Positions 23,701 to 37,123 of a stretch of 64,000 nucleotides of DNA are shown piece by piece. The position numbers were made by a program, and so were the translations under genes. Numbering within the stretch: position 1 is the first letter of the stretch; each line of letters starts with the position of its first letter. Origin of the DNA: Latrodectus hesperus (taxonomy: Eukaryota; Arthropoda; Arachnida; Araneae; Theridiidae); NCBI GenBank assembly GCA_037975125.1, contig CM075853.1, forward strand, positions 26,752,946 through 26,816,945. The letters run 5' to 3'. A model generated the notes under the pieces. It was not told the origin of the DNA, made no database searches, and worked only from the letters and a program-made list of their open reading frames with translations.

Positions 23701-25526
23701 CACCACCATATTCACAATGATGGATTTCTAGTACGCTCTGAGAGATTACATAGGTGGTGTGTTACTTAAACTCATTATATGTTCATAATTAATTTTCCTA
23801 TAAGTGCATAAGACTTTAAAAATACTCGGAACCAAAACTTAAAAAGATCTTTGCCTACTTTCATCTGTTAGCGTGAAAAAAGGTTAAACGCATTCTTTAC
23901 TGCAGCATTAAAATTCCTATTGTGTTCACAATGATAGCCCATCCTTAAGGATGTTACGAAGTGCTTCATAAGAGTCACTCTTATTACCTGTTTAAGAAAA
24001 TTATCAAAAATTCTGTTTTACTTTAAGAAAACTTGGAGCTATTTAATCCCGAACTGCTTATACTTTTCTTGAAAAAGGATTTTTCAACCATCTCTTCAGC
24101 TTTTCCTTTCACTGTTGCAACCAGAGTAATGATCATTATCCATTCAATTGATGATTTTGTGACCTACAAATTCCTAATCATTACTTTAAATAATCTGACT
24201 AAGGCACAACTGCACTTTACTGCTCAGATTTAAATTTATACCATAAATTATATTCAAAAAATAGGTTTGCTTATTTTCATTATAAACGAAAAATGATCAA
24301 ATAAAATATACATCGACGCTTGTTGTTTTGACTACTCGTTTTTATGCATTTTAATAACTTCTAAGTATACAATTCATGACTTCTTACGAAATTTAAAATC
24401 TCTCGAGACGAAATTATTTTAGAAAATCATATTAGCCTCCGAATCATGCCAATGGACAAAATGAATATTAAAATATACAGAGAGCTGGTATGTGTAAAAA
24501 TTTAAAAAAAAATCTTTATAAACTTCCCCATTTATTGCTACAATTTTATATATTCACTTGGTGAGATCACGACAAAAAAGATTCGCTGACTATTTTAAAT
24601 TTTTATGACGATGTTCCATTCCATGAACTGTCCCCTCAACAGCTGCGTAGACACGGTTTGAGTCTCGAATGATGATTCTTTACAGAAGTCCTCGTGAGCT
24701 CCGTGAATAAACTGAAGTTCATGAGGCCCATCATTAATATATTTCAGTTGCATTTTTAAAATCATTTTCTAATCTGCATCTTTATGAATTCCGATGTGTT
24801 TTGAGATTTAGGGAATTGAATATTCAAATGTATTTAGGTACATAATAAATTTAACACAAGTAATTTTAAGGAGATTCGATACAGGCCGACTTTTTTGCCT
24901 AATAGTATCTCGCTCATCTATCTGAATAACTGAAACTAGCATTGTCACTTTAATCCTCTTTCTTTGCAATTGCTATCAACCATAGCATAAAATGCGAAGA
25001 ATAATCAGCCGTCATTTGTAACATGGCTTTTGCTTAAGCACGAATTTTGAGTATATTGTTTGAGTGTAAAGTTGTTTGAGAGAAATTCTTTCTTTTTATC
25101 CTTTATTTCGGCCAAATCCGTACTTGTGAGCAGAATGTGTCTTTTGAGTGCCAAATTAAATAGAAATAATGTATTTTTCTGAAATATTTACAAGCTTGTG
25201 AAGGAAAAATATTTAAATGAATTTTATAGAAATAGTTTAATATTGAATTCAGTGGCTTGCTCGCATTTTTTCCTGTGTCTGAATACAATTTTCAAAGAAC
25301 TCAAATCAGTCTTCAAAGAACTGAACCTGCGAACTATCAATTACTAAAGACCAATTAACTTACAGTTGATGCTCATATCATGCTATCTTGAGTTGCAATA
25401 ATTTTACTAATCTCAGGTAAAGGGAGTTCTATAGGGTAACACAGGAAATCGGAATGTAAAAGAAAGTCCCAGTGCATTACTTTCAATCTTTAATTCTTCC
25501 GATGATGAAAGTCCTTTTCTTTTCAG
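23701..25526. other. Rest of intron 3
   Basis: AT-rich, no gene recognised. Slightly GC-richer around 24600-24740 without a recognisable product. Confidence 0.45.
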
Positions 25527-25661
25527 CAACGTCACAGGAGCGACAGCCAGGTCAACAACCGCTCCTCTCAGGTGTTGCGAGAAGGTCACCTCATTGACGA
25601 GAGATGGTACAAGGTGCAGGTGGGAGACATCATCCGTATGGAGAATGATCAGTTTGTAGCT
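25527..25661 (+). CDS. Flippase exon d: actuator domain, first part
   Basis: 135 bases, 45 codons, phase 0 at both ends, acceptor cttttcag and donor gtgagt. It opens QRHRSDSQVNNRSSQVL, corresponding to the R-H-x-SD-x-x-VN-x-R block after TM2, and closes with VGDIIRMENDQFVA, the conserved VGD-(I/V)-(I/V)-x-(L/M)-x-x-(D/N)-x-x-(F/V)-PA region (here VA, as in ATP8B proteins). No stop or frameshift. Confidence 0.95.
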
Positions 25662-26108
25662 GTGAGTATGACTTCAGTCGAGGGATTCAGCGAAAAAAAA
25701 ATTATTCATTAAACGCCGAGACTATTTTTGCTCATTTTTCTACTTTTTTAAATTTTTATGTAAAATATAAAATTAGCCTTTAACATTCTTAACGAATATA
25801 AAAAGGGAAGACAATTTTTTTTTGAAATGTTCTTAATTTTTGAGGAACATTAACAAAAATGGTCTTCACTTATTTTTTTTTTAAAGATTCCTCAAAATTT
25901 AAAATGATTTTTCATAATTTCGCAAATTTTTTCCTTCATAACAAAACTATAAAAGCCTCTTTATCTTCACAATTTTTTGTTATTTATACCAACCTATATA
26001 TTCTACTTTCTGATGGTATGCATAAAATATTAAGAGATTCCAAAGTTCAAAGCAGTATTTCAAATTATGTTTTCTTTAAAAAAAATTGCATTTAAAATCA
26101 CTTTCTAA

Positions 26109-26740
26109 ATGCTGCAGAGGGAACTCAGTATTGGATCTGTTATCTCACGTAAAATCATTATTCATAAAGAAATGCAAAGGAAAGAAATGCCCTGTAATTT
26201 AACAGAACAGAGAGTCAAAATTACTGCTTTTCTTAAAGATGGCTTTCAAACAGAAATCCTTAAAGATGGCGATTATTGCATTATTTTTAAAATCCTAACT
26301 GGTGATGAAAGCATTTTTTGATACCAAGAAAGTAAAGAATGGGTTTTTGTAAATGATTCTAGCCTACAATGGTGTGACGACGTGAAAAAAATATGTATTG
26401 CATTTTCGCTAGAAATAGAGAGCTCGACAGGGTCATTATATATTTATGCTGGATAAGTAGAAAACAGTTACATTTAACTGGTACACTTACTACATGTTTT
26501 CCAGAAAATTTTCAAGCGAGAATTCATTTAAAGGCATAATGTCATTACTTCATAATGGTCATATAATGATTGATAGTTGTGTGTTTCTTGAACAAAACTA
26601 AATCAGTACATCCACCCTATTCATCTAATATTGCTATGTTTGGCTATTTGTTATTTTTTAATGTAAATAAGCAACAACGTTTTCATTACAGAAATGACAG
26701 GGAGGAAGTTATATAAATGCGTTTTTTATCGATTCCATAA
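26109..26740 (+). pseudogene. mariner transposase remnant
   Basis: The open segment LTEQRVKITAFLKDGFQTEI ends KILTGDESIF, matching the first catalytic block (TGDES-W-x-Y) of mariner transposases, and is followed after a stop by YQESKEWVFVNDSSLQWCDD, the usual ETK-x-x-S-x-QW region. About 300 bases later SVHPPYSSNIAMFGYLLFF corresponds to the third catalytic block HPPYSPDLAP-x-D(F/Y)-x-LF, with the catalytic aspartate replaced. Multiple stops; no terminal repeats found. It belongs to a different mariner lineage from the 19843 and 45076 copies. Confidence 0.7.
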
Positions 26741-28099
26741 AAGAATCAATCTTTGTTAAATTAAACTATAGAATTGCATTTTATGTTGAAGAAGAGTACT
26801 TTGAATACTCTGATTTAATTATAAATGTAACTTTGAAATTGTCTCAAGAGTTTCAGAGTGACTTCCTATATTAGATGTTGAGTTACGACAATTGAATCAA
26901 AAAACTTGAGAGGGAAAATGAATTTAAAGCTATGCTATACGTATGAATAAAACCCTTTTATAAAAATTATAGAGGAATGTCTTCAGTTTTGGAACACCTT
27001 AAAAGATTGTATTTTATTCGAGATAAAATGATTGATCTGTTTCTTGAAAATAATAGAAATTTCTGAAACAAAGAGAAGGAAATTCGAAAATAAAAAATGA
27101 TAAACATATATGTCTGACCTTACACTGTAAGATAAAATTTATATCATGTAAGAAGTGATATTGCCTCAATTGATTCAGATAATACGCTTCGAAATGAGAG
27201 GTTACAAGTTTGATACCATCCCCTTATGAATAATGAATTAACGGGAGTTACGTTCAATATGTTTGGAAGTTTTCGGATTTTCTCCTTTATGGCATGCAAA
27301 CATATCAAACACCATTTCTGTAGTAAATCAACACGCAGTGCATATTTACAAACCTTCGCAACACACTCTTTCAAATCAAATTCCTCGGGCCATAACAGTT
27401 AAGACAGGTCTTCCGTTCTAAATTGTCTTGATTTTAAGTTAAAGATTTTTATGGCGTCATTTTCCCCAAATAATTCAGACACTTGAGCTTTGGCTATCCT
27501 ATCTCAAATAAGCTTTTAGTATAAAAATGTAGAATAGTTCCTAACTTATTTACCTCACTTTACACACAAACAAGATGATATAAAACAAAATATTAACAGA
27601 CAACGCACTGAGATTGATTTGGTAAGCTTTTTAATTTATTTACGCTAGAATCCACACTTTTATATTTAGGAACACTTCTGTAAAACATCTTCCTATTTAT
27701 AAATTAGCATAATTTTTATACAAAAAAATTTATAATTAAGAAATCTTTTCTTTTTAATGATAACATTTTATTTTGGAATAAAGGACACTTAAATGAAAAT
27801 AATATTATTAAAACAAATATTTATGTTAATTTACTATTGAGATTGGAAACTAGGGCAATTTTGACTTGTCCTATCAGTGAAATTTGTAAAAACCAAATAT
27901 TTGTCCATCATTTTAAGCAAAAATTTGTGCACATTAATAAAAATCCACTTTCATTTTCTTCAAATTAAATTTGTAAATATAAAAGAAATAAAACTAACAG
28001 GCAATCATCTATTATATAATCCAATGGATTTCAGCAGTTGCATTCGTTATAACCAACCACTAAATATCTTTGTTTAAGTAAATGTCTCAATTTTTCGTT
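26741..28099. other. Intron 4, AT-rich part
   Basis: No gene recognised. A tRNA B-box-like gaggttacaagtttgatacc at about 27200 could be a SINE relic but has no supporting A box. Confidence 0.4.
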
Positions 28100-28350
28100 T
28101 GTGAATTTATAGTACCCAGTAATACAGGCAAAGTGTAAATGTTGGCAATAACCGAGCCAAAAGCAGTGATCGTAAGTTGTTTTCTGGCATTCACATGTCT
28201 TAAGGGAGGAAACTAGCATCCACCTCGCGCGATGCTCCCTGCACCTCACCCTGAGGCTCTGATAGACGCAGGGAAGGCCTCTTGTGTTGTTAGGCTGTGA
28301 TTGAACACGGGACCTCTCGCTATGAACACTGTGCCACGATGAGCCTTTAG
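28100..28350 (-). mobile_element. tRNA-derived SINE of another family
   Basis: On the minus strand the sequence starts ggctcatcgtggcacagtg (A-box-like), with gtgttcaatcacagcc as a B box about 35 bases on, then a GC-rich body (gcagggagcatcgcgcgagg) that contrasts with the AT-rich surroundings. No homology to the heads or tails of the (CAA)n SINEs and no duplication found. Confidence 0.55.
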
Positions 28351-28501
28351 CAGTGACTTGCAAATGAAGTCTTCAACAAATGATGCTTCAAAACTCATAA
28401 TAATCAATTTTTATAAGCGATTTCTGATATTTAGCATGATCCCGTTGACCATTTCTACGAAAACAATATCCCCAAATGTGTTCACTCACCGCGCACACGT
28501 G

Positions 28502-28742
<241 letters not shown>

Positions 28743-29085
28743 ATCGTAATAAATTTTAAATTTATAGTTATAAAAATAAAAACATGAACTAAAAGTAAAG
28801 ATTTTATGCATTTGTTCGAATGAGGATATAAGTTAGTTACTCCGTTTTTCTTTCATATTTTGAAAAATAATTTTTTTTAATTTGTAACATTTGGGGATTG
28901 CTTTGTTGGAAGGAAACGGCTGGTACGCAAATATCCAACATTCTTACTTTCATATTTTCTTTAAAAAAGTTTATTAGTTCTTAGTTGTGTAGTAAATTAT
29001 GTAAAAGTTATAATTTTATGCCCACGTGGATTAAAATTAAATAATTATATTGTGTATGCGTGAGACTAAATGGTTCTCTTCGCAG

Positions 29086-29156
29086 GCAGATCTCCTCCTC
29101 TTGTCGTCGAGCGAGCCGAACGGACTCTGCTACATTGAGACGGCTGAACTGGATGG
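29086..29156 (+). CDS. Flippase exon e: [11 protein letters not shown] and start of DGET motif
   Basis: 71 bases: 23 codons plus two bases. It encodes [20 protein letters not shown] followed by ELD and the first two bases of the glycine of DGET. The acceptor is ttcgcag. The donor that keeps the frame with exon f is gtcggt, which is weak at +3 and +4. The tempting alternative gtattt four bases further would put exon f out of frame. The catalytic DGET motif, which carries out dephosphorylation in P4-ATPases, is split across this intron of 13.1 kb. Confidence 0.92.
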
Positions 29157-32100
29157 GTCGGTATTTACCTTCTCTCTTTATTCATACAGATTGCCACAAA
29201 AATAATTATCCTTAACTTTTTAATGCACGCATGAAAAGAATTTGCTCTTCTTTGTGACTGTTTCTTATTTTAATTGTTTCTCTTAAACACTTTCCTGCGA
29301 AAAGAAATTTATTATTGTGATCATTTTATAAATGTCACACCCGCTGTTTTTGTGTATGTTCCTTGATTTATATGGATTTGCTGGTTGTATAATTATCACA
29401 AACAGTGAATAAAATGACACATTATGAACTACAGGATATAAAATTTGGATTTGACTGAAAAAAATGTATTAGGAAATTGTAGACTTTTCCAAAAAATTAA
29501 AACGTAATAAATTATTAACAGGAAAAGACAAACCACATTTACAAGTCTCACAATATTTTTAACAAAGAAAAGAGTAAAAAAAAATTGTTTCTCACGTCAA
29601 TGAATGTGTTAATTCTACAGATGTTTAATGATTATATTTTTATCTTAATAATATTCACTAGCTAAATCAATATTTTGATCAAATTCGATAATTACAATTC
29701 TTTAATACTAACATAATTTTGAATTATAAATTTTAAAATATAAAATGGTGTTGAGAAAAAGCAGTTTGGCTGGTTGTGAAAAGAAAGCTAGTTACCAAAA
29801 ATAGTTGATAGGCACTTTTGATTGATTTTAAACTAAACAACCGGAATGTTTAATTATTTGCCACTTATTAATTCTTTACTAAATAGGTAAAATTTTGTCT
29901 ATTCTTAGAAACTGGGCACTTATTCTGCCCTGTCGATGGAATAGTTGCTTGGATTTCCTTTATTGACAGTTAGGAGGAGCAGCGATCGATTAATATTTTG
30001 CAATTTGCACTTGCTGATAGCACAAGCGCATGCTCTTTTTCTTATTGCGACTTATCAACCAGTGTGTGCGGGTAGACTTTCGTCGATAGTTAAGAATGGC
30101 AGCATTAAGTTGTTTGGCTACATTACAAGCAATTAGTAATCAGGTAAATTCAAAAAGTCTGCTTTTTTATAGGAATCGAGAAGATCCTTTTTCTCTTCTG
30201 GGTGAAGTTTTTACATATTTTATGTTAAACAAACATTTAGTTGTTGAAATTTATACCAAATAATTTTCACTAATACACTGTCGAAGTATGGTAGTAACCA
30301 CATTGCCTGTTAATAATTAAATAATAGAATAATTTTTTTAATTTGTTAAAGGAAACTAAAATAAGAGTAATACATCTCTAGAACAGTACTTTTTTAAAAA
30401 CGTTATTAATTGAAACTTTTGACATTAATAACTTTCTTTTGTTAATATATTGTTTTATGTTAATACCAATTAATTATATTTGGTTACGTTTCATGTAACT
30501 CCATTAATAATCTTAACTAATATAATTTAATCAAATAATAACAGAAGCACAAAGAATTGTTCTCATTTGAAAAAAAATCATGCTTTAACAAAATATAACT
30601 ATTTTTTACATTTTTCAATATTATGTTAACAATTAGGAAAAATATTATATCAAATATATTTAAAATAATTTACATTTTGACAATTTGACGTTTAATAACT
30701 ACACACAATTAAGCTTATTGAAAACAAATAATGAAAAATTTTCTTCCAAATAATTATATTAAAATGTAGAATTTTCCAGCTGTAGACACTCAATTCAAAA
30801 TATAATTATACTTTTATAATTTTATTCTTGCATACACAGAGTATCATGCATTATTAAAGTATCATACATTGTATTTTACTTTGGAAAATAAATAAAAATT
30901 AAATTCAAAGATTAAAATACTTAAGCTTTTTAAATTATGAGACGAACATAATATCTCCAAGTAAGTTTATTCACAAATGATTCTATACATATTTAAGTAA
31001 AACTTAATTTCATATTTATGAGAAATTTCTCGATAATATTTATATTTGAAAAATATTAAGGATATTTATGTAATCAATTAAATACTAACTGAACTTTTTT
31101 TATCCAGATGTAATATTAAAAACTGATGAAATGATAGACATTTGTCAATAGAATTGTAAAAATGACATCACTCTATATTTTTTATAGTTAAATAAATTTA
31201 TAAAATTTGTCCTTAATAATAAATAGGAAATTAAATTATATATTTATATGGCATAAAATATAAAATATTCAGTCTATACTTGTCAATTTGTACCTTTCTG
31301 AATATTTGAAAAATCATTAATTTTTGGTTAAATATTTTCTGATTATGTTTGTTTTCAACACAAAATTAATTTCAAATAGAAATTATTATATTCCTCTATT
31401 TAATAAATTTGTAATTAAAAACATCACACATACTTAAAAATAAACACGTAACAGAACTGAACTTTAGAATGCCTCATTATATTTATGGTGTAAATAAACA
31501 TTCATAAAAACAGCAAATTATTGAAGCATTCAAAAATGCAATGAAGATGAATCAACGAATTTTATTAATAAAAATTTGCCATAATTTAATTGCATTTTGA
31601 AATTGCTAAACTAGATTAATTGAGAGCATTCTAGATTAAGTCACGAGCAATATATTCACAAGTTTAAAACTGAAATATATTTAATTGCATTATCATGGAT
31701 TAAGTTTAAAATTTCATATTTAAGTTTAATTTTAAAATTTAGAATAAATTTGATTTCAAACTTAAAGTTGAAATCGTAATTTTAATATAAAGTTTAAAGT
31801 TTAAACTATAACTTTATTTTTAAAATTTAGATTAAGTTTTGGATTTGAAACTTAATTTATAAATTCCTTTTATATTTATCGGAATAAATTTTCTGGAACA
31901 ACAGACAAGAAAATAATTAGTTTAAGAGAAAATTATTTACACAATATCAATATACAAAATCATTTAGTATTATTAGTAAATAGTAGTAATTGTAGTTAGT
32001 TATAAAATATAATTCAAATCTAGTAAACATCGACAATTTATTTCAATTCATTTTTCCGTACTTTTTGACAGAAACCTTCATTATTTAATCTCATGATTAG

Positions 32101-32268
32101 TTCGCTCCATAATCTTTTTTTATATGAATTAGAGAACCTTTTTGTTAATTTTTTCTGAACCATCTGACGATTTTTCCTCTGAAAAACTGACTAAAATTTT
32201 TATTTGATTTTTAGATGCAAAATTGTGTTATCATTTTAAAATAAGGTATATGGAAGACCTAAAACAAA
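29157..32268. other. Intron 5, first part: extremely AT-rich
   Basis: No gene recognised in 3.1 kb. 31660-31860 repeats short motifs of the taaatttagatt/aagtttaaa type without a fixed period. Confidence 0.5.

Positions 32269-32329
<61 letters not shown>
32269..32329. repeat. (AT)n microsatellite
   Basis: About 60 bases of TA repeats. Confidence 0.95.
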
Positions 32330-32331
<2 letters not shown>

Positions 32332-32369
32332 TACAAAAAGTTTTAATTTTCACTGAGTCATTTGAATTG

Positions 32370-32720
32370 TTGGTAGCAATGTTCTTTAAAATTAAGCCCT
32401 CCAATTGGTCAAATTCTTTAGCACACTCTGAATACCTGGCACCCCTCTTAATTTGCGGAGTGATATCATCCTTCTTCCAATGGCCGTAAAACGATTGGGC
32501 AGATTATCATTAGCTGACTGATTCTGTTTCGGTTTTCGGATTCATCATATATCGTTTCTCTATCAATGTTGATGAGCAGAATAAGCACCCTGGTTAGATA
32601 AGTTGCAGATACTTTTTTCCCGATTCTATAATGCTTACAGTCAATTAGAACTTTGCTTGCCAGTAGATGAAAAAGTTTATCGAAATAATACTCGTTAATT
32701 TCCACAACTCTAGTTCCAAG
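32370..32720 (-). pseudogene. Unidentified protein-coding relic
   Basis: The minus strand carries a 79-codon open segment including FHLLASKVLIDCKHYRIGKK and ATYLTRVLILLINIDRETIY, and ends IVLRPLEEG. After a one-base frame change it continues DDITPQIKRGARYSECAKEF and LEGLILKNIATNNS. The composition is protein-like (charged, amphipathic, no low complexity) and better than chance for this AT-rich intron, but I do not recognise the family. It may be a transposon-borne gene or a processed pseudogene of a host gene. No splice sites or conserved start could be assigned. Confidence 0.4.
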
Positions 32721-32772
32721 GTATGTTTTTCAAGATAGAGGAACATCTACTAGAATATTCTGACTTTTTAGG

Positions 32773-33130
32773 GTGCACATAGAAAATCACAATAACGGCC
32801 ACAAACTTAAATTTTATTATAAAAATCTATGCAGTTATAATCCTATAGTTTTTTTCGCAAGCACAGAAAGTATTTTAATTCATCAAACAAAATTATTTTT
32901 CGATGTGATATGTCAGAAAGGGAGAAAAAATACTACTTTTTCTCATTGGGAAAATATTTCCATACAGATAAATTTCATAAACGAGGGAAAGATATTTGCG
33001 AACTAAATCTAAGTCGGCACTAGATTTAACATTTTTTCTGAAAAGGATTCCAATGACTATCGTTATTTGAGATCTTAATGACGTCTCTAACGATTCACCG
33101 CATATTTAGATTGGTTAAAAACAAAAAGAA
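32773..33130. other. Short AT-rich intronic stretch
   Basis: A 77-codon open frame at 32773-33006 is probably chance. Confidence 0.35.
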
Positions 33131-33417
33131 AACAACTCAACTCAAAAATAAAAAGGAAAACAACTCAACTCAGCAGGAAAAAACAACTCAACTCAAATGC
33201 AGGAAAAAACAACTCAACTAAAAAGGAGGAGAAAAACAATTCAACTCAGAAGCAAAAGAAAAACAACTCAATTCAGTAGCAGGAAAAACAACTCAACTCA
33301 AAAACAGGAGATAAACAACTCAACTTAGAAATAGGAAAAAAACAACTCAACTCAGAAACAGTAAAAATACAACTCAACTCAGCAGCAGGAGAACAACTCA
33401 ACTCATAGGCAAGAGAG
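33131..33417. repeat. Minisatellite, about 26-bp unit, 11 copies
   Basis: Each unit contains caactcaactca followed by a purine-rich spacer of variable length such as gaagcaggaaaaa; units run 23 to 30 bases. Eleven copies of the caactcaact core (some as caattcaact or caactcaatt) were counted by eye. The strand is strongly asymmetric, with almost no G in the core. Confidence 0.9.
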
Positions 33418-34155
33418 AAACCCCAGTAAAAACAATAATTTATTCATCATACTATTTATTCATTATACAGAATCATACCAGAAGAAAAGTAAGAAAAGTA
33501 ATAGAAGTAATAGAACAAATGGTTATTGTCATATTTAGAGCGTTACAACTCAATACAACAAGTTAATTAACGCAACAAGTTACGCAATTCTCTTAGGGAA
33601 CTTGGCTCCTTAATTACGAAAAGTACTTGGAGCACAGAAAATGACGCGATATCTTTGAACAAATATTTCAGTAATCACGCATACATATTTCATAAAGTAA
33701 TTATAATACCGAGAAATAACTAAAAAATTAAATAAATTACAATATTGACATTTTATTGACACACAATATTTAATACACAATAAAAATTTTAGACAATATT
33801 CATTTTAGATTTTCCTAATACAGTTCCTAATACAGAAATTTAAAATATTATTTTATATGATATGATTTTTGATGAAAATATATTTTCCTAATACAGAAAA
33901 TTAAAAAATGATTTATTTTACGGTATTAATAAAATTGTTCATAATCAATTATAGAATCTTTTATGCGAAAATAATACTATAATAATAATTTAAATTAGTT
34001 GTTATATTTAACCAAAAATTTAACATTTCTCACAGCTTTTTTTATATTTTGTTCAAGATTTGTGGTGCTTTATCATATTAAATATTATTATCCTATTATT
34101 TTGTATTCTTATCTTCTAATCTTGTTCATATAATAATGAAAATATGTTAATTTTT
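33418..34155. other. AT-rich intronic stretch after the minisatellite
   Basis: Nothing recognised. Confidence 0.45.
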
Positions 34156-34365
34156 TAACCGACTCAGCGTCCACGACGTATCTGATACGTCTCAATAAAT
34201 TGGTCAATTAGCGGCCAGCATCGGCAGAGATCCGTCACAATTTTTCAGCCTAAAAGATGCCAGTATTTACGATGTATATATACGTCACAGGTTTACCCCA
34301 CAATAGCGACGTATATATACGTCGCAGGTTTGCCCCACAATAGCGGCCACGACGTATATTTTCGC
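34156..34365. mobile_element. Candidate piggyBac-type transposon end
   Basis: A TTAA site (34156-34159) is followed by ccgactcagcgtccacgacg, an island of higher GC. Inside, a 37-38-bp unit is present twice (about 34269-34305 and 34307-34344): gacgtatatatacgtc, then gcaggtttgccccacaatag. The core acgtatatatacgt is a perfect palindrome. TTAA targets and ends with repeated subterminal motifs are typical of piggyBac elements, and a piggyBac transposase relic lies 2.8 kb downstream; whether the two belong together is not shown. Confidence 0.45.
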
Positions 34366-37123
34366 AAAGTAGAAACCACTTCCTTTTTCTTTCCCCCTAA
34401 TGGGTGATGGATTGATGGATGTGTCTAAATGAATCGAACCACACTCCTCTAAACCTTTTCTTTTGAAAACTAAAACTGGGACAGAATTTTCATGCCAAAT
34501 ATCTAAATCATTGATTATTATCACCAAGATTCAACTTTAAAATTTAATATTTACAATTTTACAAATGAAATGGAATTTTGTACAGTAAATATCTTTTTTC
34601 AATTTTAGTCTTAAATATAGTTAAGTTATGTGACTTGATTAGGACAAAGATTTTATATTTCTATATATTTTTTAATTTGTTTCTGTTAACGCTTGCCTCC
34701 TTTCTTAAGTCTATTTTTTTGTCCATTTTCCTTCTTTTCTTAATTACTTACATTTATTTTAGTTAATTTAATTCAGTTTTTTTATGATTTAATGACATTT
34801 TATAAACTAGTTATGATTGGGATATGCGAATAAATTTCGTAAATATTAATTATATATTTAATTCCCAATGAAAGAGCTCTTGCATTTATTAGTAAAATTG
34901 ATGGATTTTGTATAATTAATAATATTGTCTTAAGTTATAATCACTCAAATTCATTTAATTTATCATTGGGTTAATTTTTGTTACAATTAATTTTTGTACA
35001 TTGGGAAAAAACTTTCAGAATAAGTTTACTGCATGTTACAATTTAGTTCCTTATTACTTTAATTTCTTTTAATATGCATTTGAAATGTTATAAAAGTTCA
35101 TAAAATAAAAGTATCATTTTAAATAGCATGATTGTCATCTGAGTTTAAGCCAAGAATATTATACTTATGTTTTGACTATCATTTCTTTTGAAAAAAACAT
35201 AATATAGAAACTAAAGTATGCCAAAAATATTAATTGTTACACTAAAGTCATTATTTTAATATATCAATTAGTTATATTTTTTATAGAATATATTTATTTA
35301 TTAGAATTTTCACTAATTAAAAATAAACAAATGAAATTACGATATTTCTGATTTTATTTCTATTCTGACTTGAAAGACATTTTAATTTTTATTTAATTTT
35401 TTGTATAAATTTCATATAGTTTTTTTTATATGACGTAAGGATAATATTGTAATCGTAAATAAATTCGACGTAAGGATGAATTGGGAAATGAATATTCTGT
35501 TATAAAAATTTATAATATCTTCAAAGCAAATTAAATTTATGATTCAATAATTTTTAAACAGTAAATTGTTCTTCAGAAAATTCAGTGAATTTTATTTAAT
35601 ATTTAAATATTGAGATAAACATTTTTATGTCTAAAATAGTTTTTTACTCTTCAGAAGGTATTCTTTTCAATTAGTGTAATAGTGATTAGTTGAAATCACA
35701 ATCTTACTTCCGATAAAGAATTAAATTTTAATAAAATAATATCAATAAAGTTTATAATACAGACTAGTTTAGAATTGCAGGTATACTTTAAATTTCTAAC
35801 AAAAAAGTAAGAATATTTTTATACAAAAACAACTTTTCCAACTTAAATAAATTTTTGATAATTTAAAACACATTAACTTTTTTTTAACTATTATTCGATA
35901 CATTGAAGAATAGAAAAATAGATGCTTACAACACAATTATACAACTTCTTTAATTTTCAAGTCTTTAAAAATATATCTTATCAATTTAAAAAATCATTAC
36001 TTTTCCTATTTCCATAATTTTTCGACATTAATTCTTGATATATAAATTTCTAAAATTCAGCATGTGGAATATTAATACTATTTCATCACTTTGAAAATAA
36101 ATTTTTTTGTAAGCTCGCCCTATCTTAAAAATGTTTAAAATGTACAAATAAGTTCTTGCATTTTATCTATAAAAATATCTTTGTATTTGGAAAACATATT
36201 TAGATAATTTTTACGAAAGAAGATAAAAATGAATAGAAATTTTCAGACATAATAATTATCTGCAAAGTCATTAAGTACTTATTAGTATTAATAAAAATAT
36301 CGTACACAATAAGAAAAATTAAAATAAAATTTATCTTTGTGATTTTATTTCAAAAAAATGAAATGTAGATAACATGTAGTTAAGGAAATTAAATTTGATT
36401 GATTAACTTAATTTTTGTAGTTTTTCCGTGTTCAGAATTTTTAAATATTTAAAATAAATTGTTCTTATGAAATTTTCTTTTCAAAATTCTACTTTACTTA
36501 TGTAAAAGTAAAATGTTTATCAAGTTTATAATTTTTATACAATTAGGATTTTTACAATCTTACATGATTTGATAAGCAAAACTTGTTTTGTATTGATTTG
36601 TTTCTATCATATTGATAATATTATATTGTTTTATTGTGCAACAGAAGTTATAGATAGCTCCTAAAATATTCAAATATTTTTCACTAATTCACTACCCATT
36701 GGATCTCTTGAAAATATTGAGAAATTAATGATCACATAAAGTTGAATATATTACAGGATGAGGTATTAAATTTATTTTGTCTACAATTTTTATAAATTTT
36801 CAATGGTACTATTTCAAGCAGTTTCCCATATACGTCAGGAATCCGTTTCAAGGAAGATAACTATCACACGTGTGACTTCCTGTATGAGTAGGGATGTTTC
36901 CAGTTAGTTACGGAAGGAATGAAAGGGGGTGTTCGATTGTTCTAGTAGAATGAGAAACTGGTTTCTTACCCTGATTCATTACTATACTCAAATTTAGAAG
37001 TGTGTTTTCTTCTCTTGAATGATTTTCAAGTCTTAAAGAGAATATAAATTTTGATATTGATAAGTGAAATATTTAAAACTGTTCTTTTTTTGTCAAATTT
37101 ATATTTTAAGAAACATTTAAAAA
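34366..37123. other. Extremely AT-rich intronic stretch
   Basis: No gene or repeat unit recognised in 2.7 kb. Confidence 0.5.

Noticed and set aside
33131..33417. CRISPR-like array
   Set aside because: The spacers are simple purine-rich variants of each other, unit lengths vary, and the genome is eukaryotic; it is a minisatellite.
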